Positions 43,863 to 53,472 of a DNA stretch of 64,000 nucleotides are shown here, one piece after another. The notes beneath the pieces were generated by a model. The model was not told the DNA's origin. It saw nothing but the letters and a program-made list of their open reading frames with translations, and searched no databases. The position numbers and the translations under genes are program-made. Location of the stretch: the NCBI GenBank assembly GCA_037953625.1, contig CM075656.1:76093001-76157000 (forward strand), in the 5' to 3' direction. The number at the start of each line of letters is the position of its first letter. The first letter of the stretch is position 1. Source of the stretch: Crotalaria pallida. Its lineage: Eukaryota; Streptophyta; Magnoliopsida; Fabales; Fabaceae.

Positions 43863-44824
43863 TAAATTATTTTTTAACAAATCTTCACGTAAATTATATT
43901 TGAATTTACGACTTTGTAAATTACTCTTTTTGTTTTATTTTATACGAGTAGTAACACTCGTATAAGGAAAAAATTAAAATTATGTAAATTGAGGAAATTA
44001 GTTCATTGTAATTAACTTTTTTTTTAATTTATAAAAAAATAAAGGTATTTGAGAAAAGTAACATTGACAATGAAACAAAAATTAAATAAAATAATTACTT
44101 TTTGGGCTTTAGAAAAATAGTATTGAGAATAAAATAAAATTTAAGAAAATTATTGTATTTAATTTTTTTATATTAAAAAAATTATGTTTTTTCTTATATT
44201 ATATACGGAAAGGATTAGGAATGAATTCCATGCTAACAAAACAAAGTTGGTTTTAAACACTACAAAATACTAACTTATATTAACCCAAATCAAAATAGAT
44301 TTATAAAAAAAGGCATGAACTTACCAAATCAAACTCTGCTCGAAGATAATTGTCTCACCCTTTTGCGAAACGAAAAAGTACTAATTTAGAATTCAATGAT
44401 TAATCACTTATAAAAGTATAATTACAATGAAAAATATAATTAACGTGTGCATTATTTGTCCTTGTCGAGAGTTATACACGTGCTACTCATATTTTACCCG
44501 TTTGTCAATGATCACACCTTAAAAACCACATCATGTAATCAACAGCAAAAAACTCGCGTTAAAAAAAGTAGAACATTATTATATCTGATGAACATAACTA
44601 TTTTGATACCTCACAAGTTTGGAGCTGAAATTTGGAAAACTGATTTGAATCAGGATAATTTGATAAAGATCAACTAGAAACAAGTAACTGATAGGTATAA
44701 TATGTCAAAAGCCAAGCTCATAAGTTACCTCAATTACTTTATCAAGTACAAGCCTATAAGCTAGTAGCTTATTCAAATAAGCTACTTCACTCAAACACCA
44801 TTAGGTACCTTTTACACACACACA
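43863..44824. other. AT-rich intergenic DNA, no gene seen
   Basis: An ACTCTTTTTGTTTTATTTTATA end near 43923 and ATATACGGAAAGGATTAGG near 44203-44221 may be the ends of another old MITE. Around 44740-44800, AAGCTAGTAGCTTATTCAAATAAGC is locally self-complementary. No coding sequence is recognised. Confidence 0.4.
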
Positions 44825-44920
44825 CATATATAAGGGAATTGCTTTTTGGCCCCCTTGTTGGACTTTTCGGGCCCCATTTCAAATTTCCGTGGACTAAAAT
44901 ATCCTTAAGGGTGTTAACAT

Positions 44921-45060
44921 TTCCGGTTCTATGAAGTCGGAAAAGTCATTCCGATTTTGCTGAACCGGAATCACTATTCCAGTACTGCTGAACCGGAAAT
45001 TGGCTTCCAGCTTTGTGGTACCGAAAATATATAATGTTTTCCGCTACTACAGAACCGGAA
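44921..45060. repeat. left array of five 22-bp inverted-repeat units
   Basis: Units start at 44921, 44949, 44977, 45005 and 45039. Each is 22 bp of the form TTCCG-N12-CGGAA with minor changes. The first four are exactly 28 bp apart. Confidence 0.9.
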
Positions 45061-45123
45061 AGGTGGTAAGAGGATGTAGACACAAGAAATTGAGACTATT
45101 TCTGGGTGTCATTTCGAAATTAA

Positions 45124-45432
45124 TCAAATTATGTTGCGGGATTTTAGAAAATTGAGTACCAGGAATTGGGAGAGGAGTAGGCAGGAATGATTGTTAAGTA
45201 ATGACTTTTGAACGTTCTTACTATTAAAATTCATAGCAACAGGAGAAGGTGCACCGCCACCATCAGCAAAACCAGCATTGTTGAAGCTGTTTCTATTACC
45301 CACCATTAATTGCTCTCCCCTACTACTACTACTACTATTTTCTTCCCCACCTGACATGAATTTTACGCATGTGGTTCCTTTACTACTACCTCTATTACCC
45401 GTTCCCTGGCCTATCTCATCCCCAGTCGATTT
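45124..45432 (-). pseudogene. possible captured host exon inside the long-TIR element
   Basis: A minus-strand frame is open from about 45432 and has an ATG at 45357 (MSGGEENSSSSSRGEQLM, then FADGGGAPSPVAMNFNSK), ending at 45124. The Gly/Ser-rich, low-complexity style resembles the N-terminal part of a plant nuclear protein, but I cannot name the source. The composition differs from the symmetrical arms. A CTA/GTA triplet run at 45322-45338 encodes the serines. It could equally be an ordinary non-coding filler that happens to be open. Confidence 0.35.
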
Positions 45433-45439
45433 TTAACCT

Positions 45440-45579
45440 TTCCGGCTCTGTAGTACCGGAAATCATTATATATTTCCGGTATGACAAAGTCGGAAGCCAA
45501 TTTTCGGTTCAGCAGTACTGGAACAATGATTCCGATTCAGCAAAACCGGAATAACTTTTTCGGCTTCATAGAACCGGAA
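45440..45579. repeat. right array of five 22-bp inverted-repeat units
   Basis: This is the mirror of 44921-45060. Units start at about 45440, 45474, 45502, 45530 and 45558, with the same 28-bp spacing in four of the five steps. Confidence 0.88.
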
Positions 45580-45673
45580 ATATTAACATCCTTAAGGGTA
45601 TTTTGGTCCACGGAAATTGAAATGGGGGCCAAAAAGTCGAACAAAGGGACAAAAAGCAATTTCCTATATATAA

Positions 45674-46397
45674 AAGCTATTTCACCATAAAGAAACATTT
45701 ATACCAAATATTTATGGGCTGCATAGTTGTTTGAACGATCCAACCCAACTTTGAAAATGTTTTAGGTGGAAATGGAATCCAATAGATTCATGTGGTCTTT
45801 GTTTTGGGAGTGTTAGTTCCGAAACTCATTTTTTTTTGTTCAACTGAATCCCATCAGAATTTTTTTAGACATTCCTGAATTGAAAAATGCTTTTTTTGTC
45901 AATTAATCCCCCATTGTAAAATGCATTTTTAAGATCAGAAAATGCAATTTATCAAGGTTCAATTTTTTTTTTTTTTTAAAAAAAAAGATTTGAGATCTAA
46001 AAAATGGGATTTAGAAACTAACACTATTGGGCATAAGGCTCAAACCGAATTGCAACTCACTGCATTGGACACAGCGTGGGTTCCATGGTTGCAAAGACCA
46101 AACAAAAACTGCCACACTGCTCCCACTTAACTTGAAAACAAATAGTATAAATACAAATGGCCATCTCAAAATTAGTAAACAAGATAACAGAGGAAAAAAC
46201 CTCATTTCACAAGGCAACTTTAATAACGAAATAAGGTGATAATAAATATTACAACATATTGCACCAAAAGAAAATTTGAAAATTTATTCCTTCAAAACCA
46301 AGTATTCACCTCCTCCAAGCCTCAATATCATGTAAATGTTTAAAACAGAAAAAAAAAAACTTTGTAACTGAATAAAAGATTGGCCCCATGCACTTAA
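45674..46397. other. intergenic DNA and 3' UTR of the Coa1-like gene
   Basis: T- and A-runs lie at 45830 and 45964-45985. Open frames around 45942-46239 are short and lack domains. The last part is the likely 3' UTR of the minus-strand gene ending at 46398. Confidence 0.5.
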
Positions 46398-49300
46398 CTA
46401 ATGTTGATTGGAACTCAATTGTTTTGCCTCTGAATTTTGCGTTGGAGGAGGTACGCACTCGGTGCAAGCGGTACAAGAAGGCGGCAACTTGTCAGCTAGA
46501 TTAATCCGCAACGTTCGGTTCCTCTCGTCGTTCCCAGGTACATGGAGGAGAGCATCCATGATTAAAATCTCCCAATCGCGAGGAAGTAAATAAGAAGACC
46601 AAGAAGAGTCCTCTGTTCCAAAGAAGGGAAACCGATAATTCATTACTATTAGCTTTCAAACAGAGCTGAGTTTCTCCACTTTCCAAACCATAGATGTTAT
46701 TCAGTCACAAGCAACATATTCACAAACAAAAGTATAATATGTGAGCGTAAGCAAGCAGTAGACTCATGTAGCGAGCATATCATGGCAGCTAAGAAGCCCA
46801 TATATTAAATACAATACAGGCAAAATACGGCATGGATACATGGGATATGGGAAGTTTTTGAAATTCAAGATACATTACGGTTCAGATACATTAACACAAA
46901 TTTATTAAAAAAAAAGTTGAATATAGATGAACAATATGTATAAATAGACATTGATAATTTCTTCATTAATAGATAATAGATTACCATGGAGACCAAAATT
47001 CACAAAAAGACACAACTGATCATTGCAAAAAAGGATAATAAATATCTGAGCAGAGCATGTGCGAGAGAAGAGGGGTTAGATTAAGTGTAGATAAAAGACG
47101 TTAAAAAGGGTACCACATGGTTAGGTTAATCCAAAAAGGATATTTTATATATGAATGAGAAACACATTAAAAAAAAGATCAAACATATCCAAGAAACATC
47201 TGAGCTATATCTAGCCATATCTGAAATGTATTGGATAAAAAAATAAAAATTAATTACAGGCTACTTCTTGTATTCATATCTAGAACAATCATACATATAT
47301 CAGTGTCAAATACAGGTACAATACCTGATACTTTCAAATTTTTGGAGTATCTAGGCTTCACAGCATGGCAATAATGCAGACTAATGTGGTTAACTGAGAT
47401 ATTAGAAGTAAAAAAAAAGGTTTGCATTAAAATCATTAAAAAAAATTCAAATTGCTGACCTCCACTGCGAACTGCCTTCAACTGCAAGACACCTGATCCC
47501 AGTGGTCCAGAAACAGGAAATGAGCAAGACACAGAGTGCCTCCTATGAGCTACCGCAAGAGATGCTTCGTACCAAGAACCTTTAACAATTGGTTCTCCAA
47601 TAGCATCTATTAGTGCTTGGTTCTTGGTAACTTGTTCCATGGCCTTTCTGCAAATTATCCAGATAACAATTTTAGGAGCTGCCGAGGTGGACAAATTTTC
47701 AATTTTGAAATGTAAAGAACAATAGTTGAGAAATTCCTTTGATGAAAAATAATAGTACAAGGTGTCAGAAAAGCATTCAAGAAGCTTACTATCTTCTAAT
47801 CAAAGATGAAACTATGAAAGCAAATAGAAAATAGAATAGAGTTTCCTTAGGGGATGGGAAGGCGAAGAAATTGAAAATATTGATTATCTATACCTTCTTT
47901 TGAGGACAATATCAATTATCTAAACATTAATTAGAGGGCTAGAATCATTTTCATAGCAACATATCACGAGGAACCTATAGCTGTAATGCTGGAAGGTAGG
48001 AAAGAAAAAGAAAATATGCATCAGAAGCCCTCCTCCCTCCATGAGAACCTACTTAGAGCTATCAAACTAAGGGCAGAATTATTAACAAGCCTTCCAGATC
48101 TGATTTGCATGCACTGATCAAAATGCCTTGCCAAGTTATATTGAAGTAAGAGAAAGCTAAAAATTTAGGTGCTGAACTTAGCTAACAAATTGATTGACTG
48201 TGCATCATCACTCATCGATCACCATACTTATTGTAATATAAGAGGTGATAAGAAAATAATTTATTTTCAGTTTTATGCAAAAAACCTTGGCTCTTTGAGA
48301 AACTGCTGCTCTCAGAAGATATATAGAAAATATGTACATCAAATTTTAATGTCTACTTTGGTCTTCTTATTCTAAACCACAGCATGTTAAAACATAGTTC
48401 TTATGAGATTAAAGTAGCTATTATCATGCATGCCAAATGCATTATCATGAGATTAAAGTAGCTAAACCTTGGCCATCTTGAGAAACTGCTCATCTCGGAA
48501 GATATATAGAAAATATGTACATCAAATTATAATGTCTAATTTGGTCTTCTTATTCTAAACCACAACATGTTAAAACATAGTTCTTATGAGATTAAAGTAG
48601 CTATTATCATGCATATCAAATGCATTAACATGAGATTAAAGTAGCTATTATCAACTCTTAGCAAAGATTTCCACAGTACAGCTCAGTATACCTGCTACAG
48701 CCATGATATATAGCAAGGTCATTAAGAGCACTTAGAGCAACGCCGCCTGTAATGGTAATCAAAATAAATGACACTCCCTTGCGAGCGAAATATTTGGTCT
48801 GATCTTCATCGACTTTCTTCGCTGAACTGCAAAAGTTTAAAATAGGTAGTCACGACTCATGGTCAAGGACCATATAATAGTTCATATCATGATCTCAAAG
48901 TGGAAAAAATAGTGATAATGATAACTATATATCCTTCATTTGCAAACAATTTTCAGCTGAAAAAATTAGTCCTTTGTGTTATTAGGACTAGGCTTAACAT
49001 ATTGTCAATTCACAACTCTACCATGGGTAAGGCAAATGGTAAACTTCCCAAATTAGGGTTGCAGAATTTGACTTTTATTGAGATTCGATGTTTTCAAGGG
49101 TATAAATTTGAGGGTATAAATGAGTTATGTACGGTTTTAACTGTTAAAATGAGGTTGTGATTGGGACTTGTTAGATTCCATCTTAAAACCAATTGACATT
49201 AAATAGAGTTTCCCAACAGGTATATCAACCCCACCCCCCATAGAGATCCCCTGCTCCACAAACGATCTCCCCCCTCCCCAAATGCTGAACCAAATAATAC

Positions 49301-50249
49301 ATACATGGCGGTGTGGCATAAACAATAGGGATCCCCTCCACCAACAACAGAAACAAGGAGTTGGGCTATAGGCTCCAATACCATATTAGATTTCATATTA
49401 AAAATAATTGCCATTAAGTAAAGTAGCCCAACATGCATATAGACCACACCCAGAATGTAACTTCCAACAATTTACTGCAATCACAGAAAAATGCAACGGA
49501 TGTGGCCGTAATGCAGAAACTAGCAAACAACAAAAAAATACAACGATGGGCCATAGGCTCAAATACCATGTTAGATTCTAACTTAATACCGATCGGCATC
49601 AAGTGGAGTTGCCATACCGGTGTAAAGACCACACCCTAGGAGAGAAAACATTTTCCCAGCCCACAACATAATCAAGCCACACCCCACACAGAAAAAATCA
49701 TGGTCGTGACTTTACTCACTATTGGTTTTCTACAATCGTGAACTTGCTCACAATTTTTGTTTTAATAGTATTAAAACAAAAATGGGGTGGCATGCTTATG
49801 CTGACACGGGATACAGATACAACACGAAACGGGACACAGCGATACGACAAAAAAATATAAAATGTTAAAGTAAATGGTTAAAAGTGTCTAAAATGGATAC
49901 GTGTCTGACACGGGATGGGACACGATACGGCGACAAATATGAAGTATCGGTGCTTCCTTGGCTGTGGGGTGGCAAAATTTTTTCAATCAACAAATACATA
50001 AACGATTAAGTAATATACCTCTAAATGGAATCATCATAGAACTAAAAAGATAACAATTAAAAAAAATTTTAAAAAAAAGATGCAAATTTTGAAGCAGGTA
50101 AGTGAGAAAGACTTAAACTTTAAATCAGAAATATGGAAATAAAAGATGATGAAATAAAGAGAATGAAGAGAAAAGTAAGAAACTAACCTGGAAAGTTGAG
50201 GTTTCGAAGACGATAGTTTAAGGAATGAGGTTATTCTCTTAGCCAACAT
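46398..50249 (-). CDS. Coa1-like mitochondrial protein (cytochrome oxidase assembly factor 1 family)
   Basis: Four exons on the minus strand join in frame: 50249-50188, 48826-48692, 47647-47460 and 46612-46398, giving 199 residues. The N-terminus MLAKRITSFLKLSSSKPQLS is basic and rich in Ser, like a mitochondrial presequence. A membrane segment (SFILITITGGVALSALNDLA) follows at about 40-60. The soluble part has KNQALIDAIGEPIVKGSWY and HSVSCSFPVSGPLGSGVLQL, and after the last junction YLLPRDWEILIMDALLHVPG. This pattern of one membrane helix followed by an 'IGEPI...GPLG' domain fits the Coa1 family, which acts in cytochrome c oxidase assembly in the inner membrane. The family assignment is from memory; a plain 'transmembrane protein' label is the alternative. 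Introns 1 and 2 hold repeats. Confidence 0.72.
48282..48647. repeat. 182-bp tandem duplication in intron 2 of the Coa1-like gene
   Basis: Copies start at 48282 (AAACCTTGGCTCTTTGAG) and 48464 (AAACCTTGGCCATCTTGAG). They agree over almost the whole unit, including GATATATAGAAAATATGTAC and GGTCTTCTTATTCTAAACCA. A shorter GAGATTAAAGTAGCTA motif recurs four times within the block. Confidence 0.9.
49150..49690. repeat. three diverged direct repeats in intron 1 of the Coa1-like gene
   Basis: TTAGATTCCATCTTAAAACC, TTAGATTTCATATTAAAAAT and TTAGATTCTAACTTAATACC begin near 49169, 49386 and 49570. Each is followed by a related AATAGAGTTTCCCAAC-like tail and a CCACACCC end. This is a dispersed repeat type also hinted at near 32030-32280. 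Confidence 0.6.
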
Positions 50250-51351
50250 GATGATAAGCGAACAAAAATCTTTCGATTATTTGAATCACCGAATCGAACT
50301 ATGAAGGGATTGAATTATGAATTAAAAAACCCTAACTTACTTCTATGATCACGCACCTGCTTGCTGCTACACTCACTGTGTAACTCTTTCAAGTCTTAAC
50401 TTTTAATTAATAAATGGACTTTTTTTTTTTGTTGGGGGGTTAAATAAAATGAAAATTTATTTGTACTATTTCTTAAGAAAATCATTCTGCAATAGTAAAA
50501 AAATTGTCTAAAGATATATTTTTATTTTTAAGGAAAAAAAAAGAAAAAACTATACTATTCTTTTATTCAAGAATGAATTTTATTGATCGCAGCCTCAAAA
50601 ACCTTTGTATAATGACCAAATCAATTAGTGCATGTTTGCAAAACATGATTATGAGTGAATTTAATTTTGTAAAAGTGATTATGAGTGAATTTAATTTTGT
50701 AAAAGTGATTCTGATGAGAGTGATTGCTATTTTAATATGATAGACCAACAATGAATTTTAAGAAAAATAAAGCTTTGTAATAATCTATTAGTAGTGTTTG
50801 GATCAGTTGTGCAAATTTGTATCTATGGTTTCCAAATTCATTCTAAATATATAGCCTTAATACCAATTATAGTTGTGGTAATTGTATTTGCATTGTTAGT
50901 GTGCTTATAATTTTACAAATGCTTGAAAACAAGTTTGAAAATGGTTGAGAGTTGGGGTTTCAACAAGATTGTGAACAAGTTTCGTGTGTGATCGTATATT
51001 TTATTGTGTGGAAAAGTCTTGAAAGGAATTTTCGTGAGTGTAGTAAAGGATGATGTACTACGGTAATGTATAGCTTTGTTCATAATCTATGAATGTCTTG
51101 TTATTTTGTATGTCAAGCATACGATTAATATGAGAAATAAAGGTAACAAAATCTTGATTCCCATATCTTGATAAATTTTTATGCGAAAATCAATAAGGAA
51201 CAATGAAGAGATTGAAGATGGGTGTTATTGAATGTATGGTGGAAAACCCTGATCCTCGATACATTATTGTAGGCCTTTTTTGTAGGCTTGCATTGAGCAT
51301 ATGGCTTGCCTAGATTGAGCCAAAAATCCAATGTTTATTTGGGCCAAAAAT
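50250..51351. other. intergenic DNA with a small MITE-like block
   Basis: The first 130 bases are the probable 5' UTR and promoter of the Coa1-like gene. At 50627-50712 a GTGCATGTTTGC... block (similar to the MITE at 10829) contains a perfect 30-bp tandem duplication (50647-50676 and 50677-50706). The rest shows no gene. Confidence 0.5.
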
Positions 51352-51390
51352 TGGAAATTGCATTTTGGCCCCCCGTGTTCGACTTTTTGG
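51352..51390. mobile_element. terminal fragment of the 44.8-kb long-TIR family
   Basis: GGAAATTGCATTTTGGCCCC, then GTGTTCGACTTTTTGG, matches the outer TIR of the element at 44834-45664. It breaks off exactly where gypsy RT sequence begins. Confidence 0.65.
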
Positions 51391-53276
51391 TGATATCCAG
51401 ATCGGAGATCTATCTTTGAAAACACCGACGCTCCCTTGAGTTGGTCCAATAAGTCATCAATCCGAGGAAGGGGATATCTGTTCTTCACCGTTATCGCGTT
51501 GAGCTTCCTATAGTCAGTGCACATTCTGAGACTACCATCTTTCTTTTTCACAAACAGGATTGGGGCTCCCCACGGCGACACGCTTGGTCGGATTAGCTTT
51601 TTGGCCAAAAGTTCTTCCAGCTGTTTCTTAAGCTCTTCTAGCTCGGGAGGCGCCATTCTGTACGGAGCAATTGAGATCGGGCCAGTTCCCGGAAGGAGGT
51701 CTATACTGAACTCTACTTCTCTATTCGGCGGTAAGCCAGGCATTTCGTCCGAGAAAACCTCAGGAAATTCTCTGACCACAGGAATTTGGTCTAAGATTGA
51801 TTCCTCTGCTGTTTCTAACTTCGCAACAGAAGGGCCACTAAAGCTTATGGTCTTCTCTCGGCAATCGAGCAGGACATGGTGCTGAGACATCCAGTCCATG
51901 CCAAGGATGATATCTAGCTTGGTTAAGGGTAGACAAATCAAATTGACTTTAAATTCTCTACCTAATACTTGGATAGGACACTCTAGGCACATTTTAGAAG
52001 TGATTACAGAAGAATTGGTTGGGGTAGAAATAGATAGTTTGTAAGGCATTTCTACCGGGGATAGTTTTAGTCTATTCATACAGTCAAGGGAAATGAAAGA
52101 ATGTGTGGCTCCACAGTCAAATAGTACGGCACAAGGAATACTGTTTACTTGACAAGTACCTCGGATCAGTTCGTCAGCATCAGTCACTTCTTCTCCATCC
52201 ATAGTGTAAACTTTGCCTCTCTGCATAGATCGGTTAATACCAGTCTGATGAGCCTTGGTCACATTGACCTCTTCCTTCACAATATTCTCGGTACACCGAG
52301 CTGCAAAATGGTCAGGCTTGCCACATCGGAAACAGGATCCTCTGGCTTTGCTCGGATCCAGATTCCAGCATTCTCCCCTGTGATACCTTCCGCAGTGTTG
52401 GCAGATCGGATAGGGGCCAGGGACAACCACCATCTGACCACCGCTCCTTTGAGTTGTTGCCACTCTTGAGCTCGGATTCACATAGGGGGCAGATCTCTGA
52501 ACAGATCCTTTTCCTCTGATCGGACCCACTGCTTTCTGTGCCGACCTGCTCCTCTTTCCATCAGCTTTCCTCTTAAGCCCTTTCTCATAAGTGCTAGCCA
52601 TGTTCACCAATTGCGAGAGATTGGCCATGTTCTGATATTCGAAAGCGAGTCGAATATCATCACGGAGACCAGATTCAAACTTGATGCACTTGGCGCGCTC
52701 ATCAGCATCTCGGCAGCTTCCTGAATAACGGATCAAATCCTCGAACTGAGCGGCATACTCCCCAACGCTCGAGTTCCTCTGTTCCAGCTTGAGAAAAGCG
52801 AGCTCTTTCTCTCTCCTGACATCCTCGGGAAAGTACTTTCCGAGGAAGCGAGCTCGGAACAAATCCCAAGTGATGACCTCATTAGCCGCTTCCAGTCCTC
52901 GGCTCTGTTGATCCCACCAGTGCTCGGCTTCACTAGCCAGCACAAACTCGGCCAACCTCACCCTGTACTCATGGGGAGGTTGCAGAGATCTGAAGATCTT
53001 CTCAATGTCCTGGAGCCATCTCTGAGCTCCATCTGGATTATAACCCCCTTCGAACCGAGGTGGTTCGTTCTTCCGAAATCGGCTCATCCAGTCTATTTCG
53101 ACCGGAGCCGGAGGTTGAGGCTGAAGGGCTGCAGCTGCAGCTGCTGCAGCCGCGGCGATGTTTTGAGCGAGGTTCTCAGCCTGATTCTGCTGAGCCTGCG
53201 CTTGGTTCTGCTGTAGTTGAACCAGAGTTTCCAACACAGCAGCAATTCGGTCGTTATCAGCTCGTCTCCCAGCCAT
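51390..53276 (-). pseudogene. gypsy gag-protease-RT polyprotein, C-terminally truncated
   Basis: The ATG at 53276 opens a frame free of stops to the break. The N-terminus has glutamine repeats and an alanine run. A retrotransposon gag domain follows (WLQDIEKIFRSLQ, EHWWDQQSRGLE, FPEDVRREKELAFLKLEQ), then two zinc-binding knuckles (CQHCGRYHRGECW and CFRCGKPDHFAARC). The aspartic protease shows LFDCGATHSFIS, with DCG in place of the common D-S/T-G, and ILGMDWM. The RT start has KKDGSLRMCTDYRKLN and KIDLRSGYHQ. The catalytic YxDD is lost. The frame is otherwise clean, so the insertion is not old. Confidence 0.93.
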
Positions 53277-53454
53277 GCTGTTTGGTCATGGAGAGAAAGC
53301 CAATTAACTTCCGAAGAATCTAGTAAATATATATTTAAACATGTATACCTATAAGCTCTATTGTCTAACTTAGACTTCTAGACTTTACTTATTTGTCACT
53401 CTCTTGGTGAGTAACCACTGGAGTCCTTTGCAACTCCAATAGGCCGAGGAGAAA

Positions 53455-53468
53455 CTGCTCTGATACCA
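53455..53468 (-). promoter_or_regulatory. gypsy primer binding site, Met-tRNA type
   Basis: The minus-strand TGGTATCAGAGCAG lies four bases inside the LTR end (...GTTACA TTTT). It matches the initiator Met-tRNA 3' end complement. Confidence 0.85.
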
Positions 53469-53472
53469 AAAA

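Larger units (their letters stand above)
44834..45664. mobile_element. long-TIR element with hairpin-array arms and gene-like cargo
   Basis: GGGAATTGCTTTTTGGCCCC at the left is mirrored by ...AAAAAGCAATTTCC at the right. The arms are about 230 bp and include TTTCCGTGGAC and ATATCCTTAAGGGTGTTAAC. Flanks are CATATATAA (44825-44833) and TATATATAA (45665-45673), an 8-of-9 match in line with a Mutator-type 9-bp duplication. Each arm ends inward with five TTCCG-N12-CGGAA units. The 370-bp centre is not symmetrical and carries a minus-strand reading frame. A fragment of the same family terminus lies at 51352-51392. Confidence 0.8.

Noticed and set aside
49790..49945. GACACGGGATAC/CGATACG-rich stretch as a possible regulatory array
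   Set aside because: It is a degenerate repeat of irregular spacing within an intron. I could not define a unit and regard it as dispersed repeat debris.
51517..53323. Plus-strand frames at 51.5-53.3 kb
   Set aside because: They are antisense to the continuous gypsy gag-pol frame on the minus strand.
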